The notes under the pieces are model-generated. The model was not told the DNA's origin and searched no databases. It saw nothing but the letters and a program-made list of their open reading frames with translations. Below are positions 53,050 to 62,640 of a stretch of 64,000 nt of DNA, piece after piece (positions within the stretch are counted from its first letter, which is position 1; every line of letters starts with the position of its first letter). A program made the translations under genes and the position numbers. Source of the stretch: Paenibacillus dakarensis (GTDB lineage: Bacteria > Bacillota > Bacilli > Paenibacillales > Paenibacillaceae); NCBI RefSeq assembly GCF_001373415.1, contig NZ_CDSE01000007.1, positions 233,327 through 297,326 of the forward strand, read 5' to 3'.

Positions 53050-53077
53050 ATTATAAGGTGTTTCGATTGGATTGCAA
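53050..53077 (-). promoter_or_regulatory. Promoter of the 49-residue gene
   Basis: Minus strand: TTGCAA (-35, 53077-53072), 16-bp spacer, TATAAT (-10, 53055-53050). The Fur box follows directly. Confidence 0.7.
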
Positions 53078-53083
53078 GCACTA

Positions 53084-53944
53084 TTATGAAAATTGCTGAC
53101 GAAATTTTCGTGGAGAGATTCCTTCCTGCCTGGAGAAACAGGAGGTGAAATATGCAGCATGATTAAAGCCGACATCTTCAGCAATGCGGCTTATGGTTTG
53201 ATCCGTCTGAATCAGCAGCAGCTTTGCCTGTTCAATGCGATAGCGTATCAAGTACTCTACTGGAGAACAGCCGAACTCCTTCTGCATACACCGGGATATA
53301 TAGACAGGATGAAAATTAATACTAGCCCCGAGAGCCTGAGCCTTAAATTCCTCCTGGTAGTGTTCACGCAAATACGCAGCCGCCTGCTCAGCGCAAGAAG
53401 AGAAGGGGGATGGCATCGGGGGATTCATAGCAGCTGCAAGCTGCTCGATCAGCTCTTGAAACAGGACCTGCTGCCTCCATAACGACTGAACGCGGTGCCC
53501 ATTTTGAACCAGTGCAGCGAGACTTTCCAGCAGATCAAATGCCTTTTGGGGCTGCAGCAGATGGCCGAACTGAGGTACATTCACCTTGAAGTAGTTCGGA
53601 GAGAACGGTTGAAGCTCAGTGAAATCCGGCTTGGGCGGACTGCCATTATTATTGATATTCCATCCGCCAGATGTATGGAAATGCAGCCAATAATAGAACG
53701 TATCCTCGGTACATCCTTGTGTTGGATAATGGTGGGCATCAGGCCGCAATATAAGAAATGATCCAGGGGTGATTTCATATGCTTGTTCATTCTCGGATAC
53801 GTACAAGCATCCCTTGCGAACGACAAGCAGGTCAAAGACGCCAATATTCCGGCGGTTAGGGTGCTTGCTCCCTTCGGGATATATCATCGACCCGCTAATG
53901 ATGTATTCCGGAAGCGGAGGAACAGTGAAATGAAGAACGTTCAT
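53084..53944 (-). CDS. AraC-family regulator with cupin N-terminal domain
   Basis: A 286-residue regulator. The N-terminal half is an AraC_binding cupin (FDLLVVRKGCLYVSENEQAYEITPGSFLILRPDAHHY). The C-terminal double HTH shows FKAQALGASINFHPVYISRCMQKEFG and ISRIAEDVGFNHAAYFTSCFSRQEGISPRKFR. Start ATG 53944 with GGGAGG upstream. Divergent from the MATE exporter at 54099, which it may control; ligand unknown. Confidence 0.9.
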   Translation of the reverse strand: MNVLHFTVPPLPEYIISGSMIYPEGSKHPNRRNIGVFDLLVVRKGCLYVSENEQAYEITPGSFLILRPDAHHYPTQGCTEDTFYYWLHFHTSGGWNINNNGSPPKPDFTELQPFSPNYFKVNVPQFGHLLQPQKAFDLLESLAALVQNGHRVQSLWRQQVLFQELIEQLAAAMNPPMPSPFSSCAEQAAAYLREHYQEEFKAQALGASINFHPVYISRCMQKEFGCSPVEYLIRYRIEQAKLLLIQTDQTISRIAEDVGFNHAAYFTSCFSRQEGISPRKFRQQFS

Positions 53945-54098
53945 ATATTGAACTCCTCCCGTATTTTGAGGTTTGAATATTTATAGTTTACGTTCATAAA
54001 ATGATACTTTCTAACCAGTATAGCATCTATAATTAGAAGCTGTTACTAGAGATTATGCTGAATCATAATTCAGCTCGCAGAGAAGGTTGGAGGTTTCA

Positions 54099-55499
54099 AT
54101 GTTGGATAAAGGAAAGAATAATTTCACATTTTGGGTTCTGGTGTGGCCGATATTTATAGAGCTGTTTCTTCAGTTTCTGTTAGGTGCGGTAGATACGCTG
54201 ATGGTCAGCCGGATTTCAGACGATGCCGTTGCTGTAGTCGGCTTCTCAAATCAGCTCTTCCAGGCCATGACCACGCTATTCATGACCGTGGCGAGCGGCG
54301 CGGGTATACTGATTGCGCAGAAGCTGGGATCGCAGCAAAATCTGGATGCTCGCAAAATCGGGATTATGGCACTTAGCGTCAGTACCGTCATCGGTATGAT
54401 ACTGAGTGCGGTATTGTTTACAATGCCGACCCAGATTGCTTCTGTACTCCACCTGCCGGAACGTTTGCTGCCCCTTGCAGGAATATATATTTCCATTGTC
54501 GGCGGAGGCATGGTGCTGGTCGCTATGATGTCGACGATGAGTACAGTTATTCGAAATACGGGCAACACCAGAGGACCGATGTATACGGCAGTGGGAATGA
54601 ACATTATCCATGTATTTCTGAACTATGGTTTCATTTTCGGTGCATTCGGATTGCCGCAGTGGGGGCTAATGGGTGTAGCCATTTCAACGGTTGTCAGCAG
54701 GTTATTGGCTGTCATTCTGCTTATGTTCATGTTCCTGCGTTCATTCGAATATCGAATCCGTCTGCGTGAATTCCGCCTGTTCGAAAAACCACTGTTCAAG
54801 GAGATTATAAATATCGGCTGGCCGCTTGGCGTAAATATGTCCTGCTGGGTATTCTCCCAGCTCATTATTTATGCGTTCATTGCCCAGCTGGGTCCGACGG
54901 ATCTGGCTGCCCGTACGTATATGAACACGCTGGAGTCGATGTGCTTCCTGCTGGGAATGTCCATCGCGACAGGAGTCCAGATTCAAATTGCACATTTGTT
55001 TGGAGCAGGGCAAACGAGGCAGGCTTACAAGGCGGCGTACCGATCTTTACGTATCGGGATGATTTTTGTCGGTGCGAGCGCATTGATCATCTATATATTC
55101 GGTGCCCAAATTCTCGGATTGTTCACACAGGATCCCGAGATCATTGCAATCGGCGTTTCCCTGCTCGGACTGAATTTGATTCTGCAGCCGGGTAAATTGT
55201 TGAACATGACGTTAGGGAACTCGCTTAATGCCCTTGGAGATACCCGGTTTACGATGTATACTTCCCTTGGTTCCATGTGGGTGATCGCAACAGGCTTATC
55301 TTATCTGCTTGGTATTCACTACGGATGGGGACTCGTTGGCATCTACTGCTGCATGATCACGGATGAATATGTGCGCGGAGTACTGTCATTCTTCCGTTGG
55401 CGGGGCCAAAAGGTGCTCAAGCAGGCAGAGGCCCGGAACCAGGGGCGGTCTGATCCGGTGAATATGCCTATAGATGCTGCAGCAGCGCCTGGAGTTTAG
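54099..55499 (+). CDS. MATE-family multidrug/cation efflux transporter
   Basis: A 466-residue 12-helix exporter: WPIFIELFLQFLLGAVDTLMVSR at helix 1, SNQLFQAMTTLFMTVASGAGILIAQ, and the pseudo-repeat in the second half (INIGWPLGVNMSCWVFSQLI, AIATGVQIQIAHLFGAG region). Exchanges Na+ or H+ for cationic compounds; the group of this member is typical of Bacillales YisQ/YpnP-like. Start ATG 54099 (GGAGG at 54089-54093). Ends without a strong terminator before the nitroreductase. Confidence 0.9.
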   Translation: MLDKGKNNFTFWVLVWPIFIELFLQFLLGAVDTLMVSRISDDAVAVVGFSNQLFQAMTTLFMTVASGAGILIAQKLGSQQNLDARKIGIMALSVSTVIGMILSAVLFTMPTQIASVLHLPERLLPLAGIYISIVGGGMVLVAMMSTMSTVIRNTGNTRGPMYTAVGMNIIHVFLNYGFIFGAFGLPQWGLMGVAISTVVSRLLAVILLMFMFLRSFEYRIRLREFRLFEKPLFKEIINIGWPLGVNMSCWVFSQLIIYAFIAQLGPTDLAARTYMNTLESMCFLLGMSIATGVQIQIAHLFGAGQTRQAYKAAYRSLRIGMIFVGASALIIYIFGAQILGLFTQDPEIIAIGVSLLGLNLILQPGKLLNMTLGNSLNALGDTRFTMYTSLGSMWVIATGLSYLLGIHYGWGLVGIYCCMITDEYVRGVLSFFRWRGQKVLKQAEARNQGRSDPVNMPIDAAAAPGV

Positions 55500-55599
55500 G
55501 CGTGATCCTCTCCCAAGGACTGAGAAATCCCTTCCTGGTCTGCCCTGTTTGTTATAATAGAAACAATGAACATAATTAAAACATACAGGAGGAATAAGG

Positions 55600-56208
55600 A
55601 TGAATACTTATGAAGCGATCCGTACACGCCGTAGTGTGGGCAAAGTGAAGGCTGACCCGGTTTCGCGGGAAAGCATCGAACAGATCCTGGAGGCTGGAAC
55701 ATGGGCGCCGAACCATAAGCATACGGAGCCTTGGCGTTTTTTTGTCATGAATGACAGCGGGCGTGAACTTCTTGGCAATGCCCTGGGGGATATTAATGTA
55801 AGTAAGTCAGGAGAGAAGACGGAGGAGGAGCTTGCAGCCGTTCGGGAATCGGCGATGAATAAGGCCATGCGTGCGCCTGTGATCATAGGTGTTGCAGTGG
55901 TTCCTTCCGACGATCCTAAAGTGATTGAGCTGGAGGAATACGGTGCTGTATTTGCAGCGATTCAGAATATGCTCCTTCAGGCGCATGAGCTTGGACTTGG
56001 TGCGGTATGGAGAACCGGTGAGCCGTGCTTCCATGCGTTAATGAATGAGGCATTCGGACTTCGCGAGAAGGACAAAATGCTTGGCTTTATCTATCTGGGT
56101 GTGCCGGATATGGAGCCGAAGCCAGGTAAACGTCAGGATGCAGCAAGCAAAACCGTATGGGTAAAAGAGGCGGTCAAACGGCTGAATGGAACAGAAACCT
56201 CCTTGTGA
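55600..56208 (+). CDS. Nitroreductase-family FMN protein
   Basis: A 202-residue dimeric flavoprotein: TYEAIRTRRSVGKVK with Arg residues for FMN phosphate, ILEAGTWAPNHKHTEPWRFFVM, AAIQNMLLQAHELGLGAVWRTG and a final basic region. Reduces nitroaromatics or quinones with NAD(P)H; physiological substrate unknown. Start ATG 55600 with AGGAGG. Monocistronic. Confidence 0.9.
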   Translation: MNTYEAIRTRRSVGKVKADPVSRESIEQILEAGTWAPNHKHTEPWRFFVMNDSGRELLGNALGDINVSKSGEKTEEELAAVRESAMNKAMRAPVIIGVAVVPSDDPKVIELEEYGAVFAAIQNMLLQAHELGLGAVWRTGEPCFHALMNEAFGLREKDKMLGFIYLGVPDMEPKPGKRQDAASKTVWVKEAVKRLNGTETSL

Positions 56209-56330
56209 CCAGCTTTGCTCTTTTCTGAAAACTCTATCCTTGCTTGGTGAGTTTTAGTATAATAGGCCTATGTTTGTCGAATGATGACTGCTCTGAGTCG
56301 GTAGAGCATACATAGGGGGAGTAGAGGAGT

Positions 56331-56696
56331 TTGAATTTTCAAAAGTGGGATATGGGCAGTAAAATGATTTTTATTGCTTCATGTGCAGCATTCATTTCGT
56401 TCTTTTTTAAATGGGTGGACGTCGGTTTCTTGTCACAGAATGGATTTAGTCAGGGTGCGGTATTCTTTATTTTGGTGTTTCTGTATCCGTTCCTGATGGT
56501 GGTCCGCGAGAAACGGATGAATAAGAAGCTTGGATATGTGATGGCGATCCTGGGCGTTATTTTGGGAATTGTCTACATATCATCCAAAACGGTTGATTTC
56601 GTTGGCTCCACCATTAATATGGCGTCCGGCGGTCCATATCTGTTTATGGCTGCCTGCGGCTTGCTGGCACTGGGAGTCTATAAACGCAAAAACTAG
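56331..56696 (+). CDS. Small membrane protein of unknown function
   Basis: A 121-residue protein with four hydrophobic segments (MIFIASCAAFISFFFKWVDV, GAVFFILVFLYPFLMVV, GYVMAILGVILGIVYIS, YLFMAACGLLALGVY). TTG start 56331 with GGGGGAGT upstream. No assigned family. Confidence 0.75.
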   Translation: MNFQKWDMGSKMIFIASCAAFISFFFKWVDVGFLSQNGFSQGAVFFILVFLYPFLMVVREKRMNKKLGYVMAILGVILGIVYISSKTVDFVGSTINMASGGPYLFMAACGLLALGVYKRKN

Positions 56697-56732
56697 TGTA
56701 TTGCAAAATACGATGGTTTATATTTAGAAAAA

Positions 56733-56766
56733 GAAGGCCTTGGAGTGAAGCTCCAAGGTCTTTTTA
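56733..56766 (+). terminator. Terminator
   Basis: GAAGGCCTTGGAG / CTCCAAGGTCTTTTT arms. Confidence 0.87.
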
Positions 56767-56858
56767 TTATCAAATGTGCTGAGCCAGAAAATCTTTTGAA
56801 TCCTATGCGCTGGAAAATCGTACTATACTATGGGTTTATACACTAAGGAGGGATTGTA

Positions 56859-58928
56859 TTGAAGAGGAGATTATCCTGGATGCTGACCGCGCTGCTCGCG
56901 CTGATGCTTCTCATTCCGACAGGGGCATTGGCCTCCGGAGTAAGCGATACCGATGTATCGAAACCGTTAGAAAAGATCGCAGCAGAGAAGGCGGCACTGC
57001 TTGCCAAAATTTCTGGTGCAGCCAGCGTTCAGTATGCTTTGATCGATGAAGGCAAGATTAAGGTATCAGGTCAGACAGGCATCAATGATCTGGAGGGGAA
57101 AAAGCCGCTGACCAAGGATACGATGTATGGCATTGGATCCACAAGTAAAATGTTTACGACGGCTGCTGTCATGAAACTGGTGGACCAAGGAAAGATCAAT
57201 CTGGATACTCCGCTGGTTCAGTACATACCTGACTTCACAATGAAAGACGAGCGGTATAAGCAGATTACGCCGCGGATGTTGTTAAACCATTCCTCGGGAC
57301 TAATGGGATCAAGTCTTAAAGATTCCTTTTTGTTCGAGGATAATGATACTTATGCGCATGACAGCTTGCTAAAGCAATTGTCTAAACAGGGTTTGAAGGC
57401 AGATCCCGGCGCTTTCTCTGTGTACTGTAACGATGGATTCACTCTGGCTGAGATTCTCGTTGAGCGAGTCAGCGGTACGAGCTTTACGGCATTTATTCAC
57501 AATAATTTTACGGAACCGTTAGAAATGAAGAATACGAAGACCCCGCAAGATAGAGTGGACCCGGCCAAGATGGCAGGACTTTATTATCCTGCGTATCAAG
57601 GTCAGCTTCCGAATGAGACGGTTAACGTCATTGGAACCGGTGGAATTTATTCCACGGCAGAAGATCTGCTAAAGTTCTCGCAAATTTTTACCGGGCAGAA
57701 GAGTGGTATCCTCTCTGATGCGTCTGTAAAAGCGATGGAGCAGGAAGAGTATAAGAAAGGCTTGTGGCCGGAAGATGCGGACAATTCAATAGATTACGGG
57801 CTTGGCTGGGACAGTGTAAGATTATTTCCGTTCAATGATTATGGAGTGAAGGCCCTCGTCAAGGGCGGCGACACGATTCTGTACCACGCATCTCTTGTTG
57901 TACTTCCAGATCAGAATATGGCGGTTGCTGTGCTCTCATCCGGAAGCTCCAGTTCACTGAATCAACTGCTCGGAACCGAGATTCTTCTTCAAGGGCTTAA
58001 GGAGAAGGGTGTAATTAAGGAGATCAAGCCGGTGAAATCGTTTGGCAAACCGGTCAAGACAGCTATACCTGATAACGTCATGAAACACGCGGGATTCTAT
58101 GGTTCGATGGGTCAGCAGACGGAGATTATATTAAACAAAGATGGCGAACTGACACTGAAATCCCCAACTTCCGGGGATATACCGGGTCTGAAATATGTGT
58201 ATACTGCGAATGGAAGCTTCGTCAGCGAGGATGGCAGTTCCAAGATCAACTTCGAGACGAAGAACGGGCGTACGTATCTATGGGTTCGTGAGTATGCCAC
58301 CGTTCCTGATTTGGGACAGATCGCTTTATCTCATTATGCGGCTGAGAAGCTGGAGGAGCATACGATCTCTAAAGAAGTCGAGAAAGCCTGGGCGAAGCGT
58401 GAAGGTAAGACGTATTACCCGATTAATGAAAAATACAGCTCTGTTGCTTATCTTATAGCTCAGCCATCCGTCCTGATTGAGCGTACCGCTCAAATGAAGG
58501 GATACATCGGAGATCGGCAGATAACAGGACCGGATACAGCTGTAAGTCCGATTCAAATCCCCGCAATGAGCGGCCGGGATATGGTCCCGTTAAATTTCTT
58601 CACAGAGAAAGGGACAGAGTATTTGGAGGCAGCGGGAAGCCTGTACGTAAGTGAGGAGAAGGTTAAGCCGCTTTATTCGGGTAAACATTCGGTAATTACG
58701 CTCCAAAAGGATGGATATGCTAGATGGTTTACAGTCCCTAAAAAAGCTGCAGGCAAAACAATGACCGTTTCAATGCCTGCCAAGGCAGCATTTGCTGTGT
58801 ATGATGAACAGGGCGCTCTCGTTAATTATTCCGTTGTAAGCCATAGTAAGCAAGTGAAGCTCCCGGCGAATGGAACTGTTGTATTTGCAGGAGAGGCAGG
58901 CTCTAAATTTGATATTCATTTGAAGTAG
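56859..58928 (+). CDS. Secreted serine hydrolase (beta-lactamase/PBP fold) with C-terminal beta domains
   Basis: A 689-residue exported protein. Signal peptide MKRRLSWMLTALLALMLL ends near GALA-S. The catalytic part (~35-400) has GSTSK (SxxK nucleophile), YCNDGF (YxN-like) and VKGGD near the KTG position. Residues ~410-500 look like the beta-barrel that follows many PBP4*-type hydrolases, and the final ~160 form additional beta-rich modules ending KFDIHLK. Acts outside the cell on peptides or esters; true substrate unknown. Start TTG 56859 with AAGGAGG. Confidence 0.85.
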   Translation: MKRRLSWMLTALLALMLLIPTGALASGVSDTDVSKPLEKIAAEKAALLAKISGAASVQYALIDEGKIKVSGQTGINDLEGKKPLTKDTMYGIGSTSKMFTTAAVMKLVDQGKINLDTPLVQYIPDFTMKDERYKQITPRMLLNHSSGLMGSSLKDSFLFEDNDTYAHDSLLKQLSKQGLKADPGAFSVYCNDGFTLAEILVERVSGTSFTAFIHNNFTEPLEMKNTKTPQDRVDPAKMAGLYYPAYQGQLPNETVNVIGTGGIYSTAEDLLKFSQIFTGQKSGILSDASVKAMEQEEYKKGLWPEDADNSIDYGLGWDSVRLFPFNDYGVKALVKGGDTILYHASLVVLPDQNMAVAVLSSGSSSSLNQLLGTEILLQGLKEKGVIKEIKPVKSFGKPVKTAIPDNVMKHAGFYGSMGQQTEIILNKDGELTLKSPTSGDIPGLKYVYTANGSFVSEDGSSKINFETKNGRTYLWVREYATVPDLGQIALSHYAAEKLEEHTISKEVEKAWAKREGKTYYPINEKYSSVAYLIAQPSVLIERTAQMKGYIGDRQITGPDTAVSPIQIPAMSGRDMVPLNFFTEKGTEYLEAAGSLYVSEEKVKPLYSGKHSVITLQKDGYARWFTVPKKAAGKTMTVSMPAKAAFAVYDEQGALVNYSVVSHSKQVKLPANGTVVFAGEAGSKFDIHLK

Positions 58929-59032
58929 AACAGCTATTTATTTTCTAAACTAAGCAGAATTTATTTCATATTACGGCATACGTGTTCTTCAATAATACGG
59001 CTCTAATCCGATCATTCTTTAACCGGTATAAC

Positions 59033-59078
59033 AGAGGCTCATTCTCACCTTAAAGCGAAGGGGGAATGAGCCTCTTCA
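59033..59078 (+). terminator. Terminator
   Basis: AGAGGCTCATTC and GAATGAGCCTCTT arms. Confidence 0.85.
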
Positions 59079-59207
59079 TGTTGGTGAACAAGGAGATATA
59101 ATTCACTGTGAAATTTCTTAATAGGCGGTATAATTGTATAAGAATGTAAATTTATCCTTTGGTTAGGATTATTTTTAATTAAAGATAGGAGAGAGAGTTT
59201 CAGTTTC

Positions 59208-60356
59208 ATGAGGGTGGAAAGTAAGAGAAGGAGTCTGCCGGAGATTCAGCTGGTCAGAGCGATAGCAATTATCGGAGTGTTATCGGTGCATGCTACATCA
59301 TTTGCGACCGTTGCCATGAAGGACTCTAATTTTTATGTGGTGTACAATTTTTTTAATATTTTTATGAGGATCGGGACACCGGTGTTTATGTTTCTGAGCA
59401 GCTTTGTGCTGTTTTACAGTTATTATGCCCGTCCTTTCAATGCTAAGCTGTTCAGTAATTTTTATAAGAAGCGATTAAAGTATATTTTAGTTCCGTATGT
59501 TTTATTTTCATTGCTTTATTTTCTTATGGTGCAGCTTACGAATCAAGGGGACCTTTCTCTAAGGGAAATGATCGAAAGCTTCGTTGTAAAGCTTTTTACC
59601 GGTAAAGCCTATACGCATTTGTACTTTATATTTATTAGTGTTCAGTTTTATATCATATTTCCTTTATTGCTCTGGCTGTTCAAGTGCAAGCCTTCTTTGG
59701 CCAAGTGGGCAGTGCCCGCCGGATTTGTCATGCAATATGCCTTCGTTATTCTGAATCATACCTATTCCTTTACGGGCAGACCAGCCAGCGTGGTATTGTA
59801 CTATATGTCGTATCTTATGCTGGGTGCGGTTCTAGGCATGAACTATTCCAGGTTAAGGGTATGGTTTGATCTGACGAGAGACAATATTACGTCTGCCCGT
59901 TTAATTTGCTGGATAGGTTTATGGATGATTTGGCTGTCAGCGGCGCTCGGACATGTATATGTCTATCATACGGCCCGGCTTTATGGGGCTGAATACGATT
60001 CCCTCCTGTACCACACGCTATGGAACATTCAGACAATTACGGTTGGGCTTCTATGTATTCAGATCTCTATTGCGATACTCCGGTATGCACGCCCATGGCT
60101 TACGAGATGGATGACAAGGCTCGGAGAGCTTTCATTCGGAATATATCTTATTCATCCGTTATTTTTGTTCATCTACCGCAGATTTCCGCCAGAGACAGGT
60201 TATTCTCCTCTCGTTCACTTGTGGTACCTGGGAGGGTTTGTGCTGGCGCTTGCAGCATCCTTCCTTGTTGTATCATTTACCGCGCGCTGGCTGCCACAGT
60301 CATGGATCATATTCGGTAAAATTGCTCCGTCCAAACGGGAACGGGGAACCTCGTGA
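59208..60356 (+). CDS. Membrane acyltransferase (acyltransferase-3 family)
   Basis: A 382-residue protein with about ten helices. The N-terminus has the family beginning PEIQLVRAIAIIGVLSVHATSF, whose His is the conserved catalytic residue, and FMRIGTPVFMFLSSFVLFYSY. Such enzymes transfer acetyl or succinyl groups from the cytosol to wall polymers or exopolysaccharide. Start ATG 59208 with AGGAGAG. Substrate unknown. Confidence 0.87.
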   Translation: MRVESKRRSLPEIQLVRAIAIIGVLSVHATSFATVAMKDSNFYVVYNFFNIFMRIGTPVFMFLSSFVLFYSYYARPFNAKLFSNFYKKRLKYILVPYVLFSLLYFLMVQLTNQGDLSLREMIESFVVKLFTGKAYTHLYFIFISVQFYIIFPLLLWLFKCKPSLAKWAVPAGFVMQYAFVILNHTYSFTGRPASVVLYYMSYLMLGAVLGMNYSRLRVWFDLTRDNITSARLICWIGLWMIWLSAALGHVYVYHTARLYGAEYDSLLYHTLWNIQTITVGLLCIQISIAILRYARPWLTRWMTRLGELSFGIYLIHPLFLFIYRRFPPETGYSPLVHLWYLGGFVLALAASFLVVSFTARWLPQSWIIFGKIAPSKRERGTS

Positions 60357-60441
60357 TGTCCGCACCAAGGCAGGGATTTCTGCACAGCCGGAATAGAGCG
60401 GGGCGGTAAATAGCAGCACGGTGCATTGTTGCCGTAAAAAA

Positions 60442-60478
60442 CAGACCACTCAAGATCCTCTTTGAGTGGTCTGCTTGT
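60442..60478. terminator. Convergent terminator
   Basis: CAGACCACTCAA (60442-60453) and TTGAGTGGTCTG (60462-60473) arms, T-rich tail. Confidence 0.85.
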
Positions 60479-60504
60479 ATTTAGGGTGGGATATAGTCTG
60501 AGAG

Positions 60505-61482
60505 TTATTCCTTTACGAAAGTCTTCGTGCTGCGAACCGTGTCTATCGGACGAACCATGTTCTCGATCTGCTCGCGCTGCGGCTCCAGAAATGGAGGGAG
60601 GGAGAGCTTCTCACCCAGTGTTTCGTAAGGCTCATCGCCCATAAATCCCGGGCCGTCTGTAGCGAATTCGAACAAAATTTGCGGCGAAACTCTGGAATAC
60701 AAGGATCCGAAGAAGTAACGGTCCACAAAACCGGAATTACGAAGTCCGAAGCTATCCAGATGATGAATCCACTCATTCAGGACAGAACGATCCTCTACAC
60801 GGAATGCGGCGTGGTGAACTGTGCCATAGCCTTGGCGTGCTCTTGGAAGAGTCGTATTGTGTTCAATGATCACTTGTGCTCCGTTGCCGCCCTCACCTAC
60901 TTCGAACAGGTGGAGAGAGCCTTCTTGGTCAATCTCCTTAAACAGCAGTACCTTCTCCATGATCTCCTTGAAATAATCGAAATTGGACACCCTTACGAAG
61001 ATAGGCCCGAGACCGGTGATCGCGAATTCCAAGGGAACAGGTCCATTCTGCCAAGGTGTGCCGGATGGTACACCTTTATGGTGCTCATCGGAAATTAACT
61101 GATAGTGCTGGTCATCGAAATCAACGAAGAACAGTGTTTTTTTGCCGAACATTTCTCTAATCCCCTGATGCTTCACTTGAAGACGGTCGAATCGCTTCAC
61201 CCAATATTCCAGGGCTGCATCGCTTGGTACACGGAACGATGTCTTGGAAATCTCATCTGTGCCATGCATCCCCTTTGGTATGCCTGGAAAATCAAAGAAG
61301 GTCATATCTGTGCCTGCACTGCCTTTATCGTCCGCAAAGAACAAGTGGTAGGTCTGGATATCATCCTGGTTTACCGTCTTCTTCACGAGTCTCATACCGA
61401 GAACGTAGGTAAAGAACTCATAGTTTTTCTCTGCGCTGCTGGTAATTGCGGTTACGTGGTGTATTCCTTTTAACCCATTCAT
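60505..61482 (-). CDS. Ring-cleaving dioxygenase, glyoxalase (VOC) superfamily, MhqO-like
   Basis: A 325-residue protein of two VOC modules: GIHHVTAITSSAEKNYEFFTYVLGMRLVKKTVNQDD, TYHLFFADDKGSAGTDMTFFDFP and the second-half GYGTVHHAAFRVED. The His/Glu residues at these strand positions form the metal site. MhqA/MhqO proteins of B. subtilis open hydroquinones and are repressed by MhqR; a matching palindrome lies upstream (61551-61568). Start ATG 61482 with GGAGGGAT. Divergent from the aldo/keto reductase. Confidence 0.87.
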   Translation of the reverse strand: MNGLKGIHHVTAITSSAEKNYEFFTYVLGMRLVKKTVNQDDIQTYHLFFADDKGSAGTDMTFFDFPGIPKGMHGTDEISKTSFRVPSDAALEYWVKRFDRLQVKHQGIREMFGKKTLFFVDFDDQHYQLISDEHHKGVPSGTPWQNGPVPLEFAITGLGPIFVRVSNFDYFKEIMEKVLLFKEIDQEGSLHLFEVGEGGNGAQVIIEHNTTLPRARQGYGTVHHAAFRVEDRSVLNEWIHHLDSFGLRNSGFVDRYFFGSLYSRVSPQILFEFATDGPGFMGDEPYETLGEKLSLPPFLEPQREQIENMVRPIDTVRSTKTFVKE

Positions 61483-61550
61483 AAATAATCCCTCCATCTA
61501 TCTTTCTCATGTTTTTGTTAGTATCTAGAATAAAATATCTTTATGATTAA

Positions 61551-61568
61551 TATCTTTAAATTAAGATA
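61551..61568. promoter_or_regulatory. MhqR-like operator
   Basis: TATCTTTAAATTAAGATA: six-base perfect arms TATCTT/AAGATA around an AT core, close to the MhqR box as I recall it (TATCT...AGATA). Further TATCT copies at 61522 and 61536 add to the cluster. It sits ~70 bp upstream of the MhqO-like start. Confidence 0.68.
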
Positions 61569-61631
61569 ATTGTAGCATGCGATTCTATTTCCGTCAAATC
61601 CTCCATGGGTTTATCGGCTGCTGCCTGACGT

Positions 61632-61660
61632 TTGAGCAAGAATATAGGAGTTGATATACT
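61632..61660 (+). promoter_or_regulatory. Promoter of the aldo/keto reductase gene
   Basis: TTGAGC (61632-61637), 17-bp spacer, TATACT (61655-61660), 65 bp before ATG 61726. Confidence 0.6.
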
Positions 61661-61725
61661 AATGAATGTGGTTCGAATCCGTATACTAATTATTTATAAC
61701 AAACATTGACCAGGAGGGATTTGAA

Positions 61726-62565
61726 ATGACCAACCCAGCAAATCAAGTATTTGCCGATGGACCTACGCTTCATGATGGCAGAAAAATGCCCTGGCTCGGA
61801 CTCGGCGTATATAAGAGTAAAGAAGGCGAAGAAGTCATTCAATCCGTGAAAACGGCTATTGCTGCCGGATATCGCAGTATCGATACAGCAGCGCTCTACG
61901 GTAATGAGGCAGGCGTTGGACAAGCGATTCGTGAATGCGGCGTGCCCCGGGAAGAGTTGTTTATTACAACGAAGGTATGGAACGAGGATCAGGGCTATGA
62001 ATCAACGCTCAAGGCTTTTGAAACCAGCCGCAAAAAGCTGGGTTTGGAAGTGCTTGATCTGTACCTTATTCACTGGCCTGGCAAAGATAAATATAAGGAA
62101 ACCTGGAAAGCACTGATTCACCTTCAACAAGAAGGTCTCGTCCGTTCTATCGGCGTCAGCAATTTCCAGATTCATCATCTGCGTGACATTATTGAGGATT
62201 CCGGTGTGGTTCCTGTCGTAAACCAGGTGGAACTGCACCCGCTGAATAACCAGAAGGAACTGCTGCAATATGCGCGTGAGAACAATATCGTACTGGAAGC
62301 ATGGAGCCCACTGATGAGAGGGAATCTGGATCATCCGGTTCTGGTTAAGCTTGCAGAGAAATACGGCAAGACGGCTGCCCAGATTGTGCTTCGCTGGGAT
62401 TATCAGAATGGTGTCATTGTAATTCCTAAATCGGTTAAAGAGCATCGCATCCGTGAGAATGCGGGTTTCTTCGACTTTGAATTGTCCGCTGAGGATATGG
62501 CGGCGATTGATGAGCTGAATGAGAACAAGCGCTTTGGACCGGACCCGGATGAATTTTTGTTCTAA
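61726..62565 (+). CDS. Aldo/keto reductase (YtbE-like)
   Basis: A 279-residue TIM-barrel NADPH oxidoreductase with the full tetrad context: SIDTAALYGNEAGVG (Asp and Tyr), TTKVWNED (Lys) and DLYLIHWPG (His). PKSVKEHRIRENAGFFDFEL binds the cofactor phosphate. Reduces aldehydes and ketones such as methylglyoxal; probably protective next to the quinone-responsive dioxygenase. Start ATG 61726 with AGGAGGG. Confidence 0.93.
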   Translation: MTNPANQVFADGPTLHDGRKMPWLGLGVYKSKEGEEVIQSVKTAIAAGYRSIDTAALYGNEAGVGQAIRECGVPREELFITTKVWNEDQGYESTLKAFETSRKKLGLEVLDLYLIHWPGKDKYKETWKALIHLQQEGLVRSIGVSNFQIHHLRDIIEDSGVVPVVNQVELHPLNNQKELLQYARENNIVLEAWSPLMRGNLDHPVLVKLAEKYGKTAAQIVLRWDYQNGVIVIPKSVKEHRIRENAGFFDFELSAEDMAAIDELNENKRFGPDPDEFLF

Positions 62566-62583
62566 TACAAGTTTTTCTCTTAA

Positions 62584-62640
62584 TAAAAGGGGTCTATCCC
62601 CCAGGTCTAACGTGATCCTGGGGGATAGACCCCTTTTTCT
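62584..62640. terminator. Very strong convergent terminator
   Basis: Arms AAAAGGGGTCTATCCCCCAG and CTGGGGGATAGACCCCTTTT, loop ~12 nt, T-run on both strands. Confidence 0.92.
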
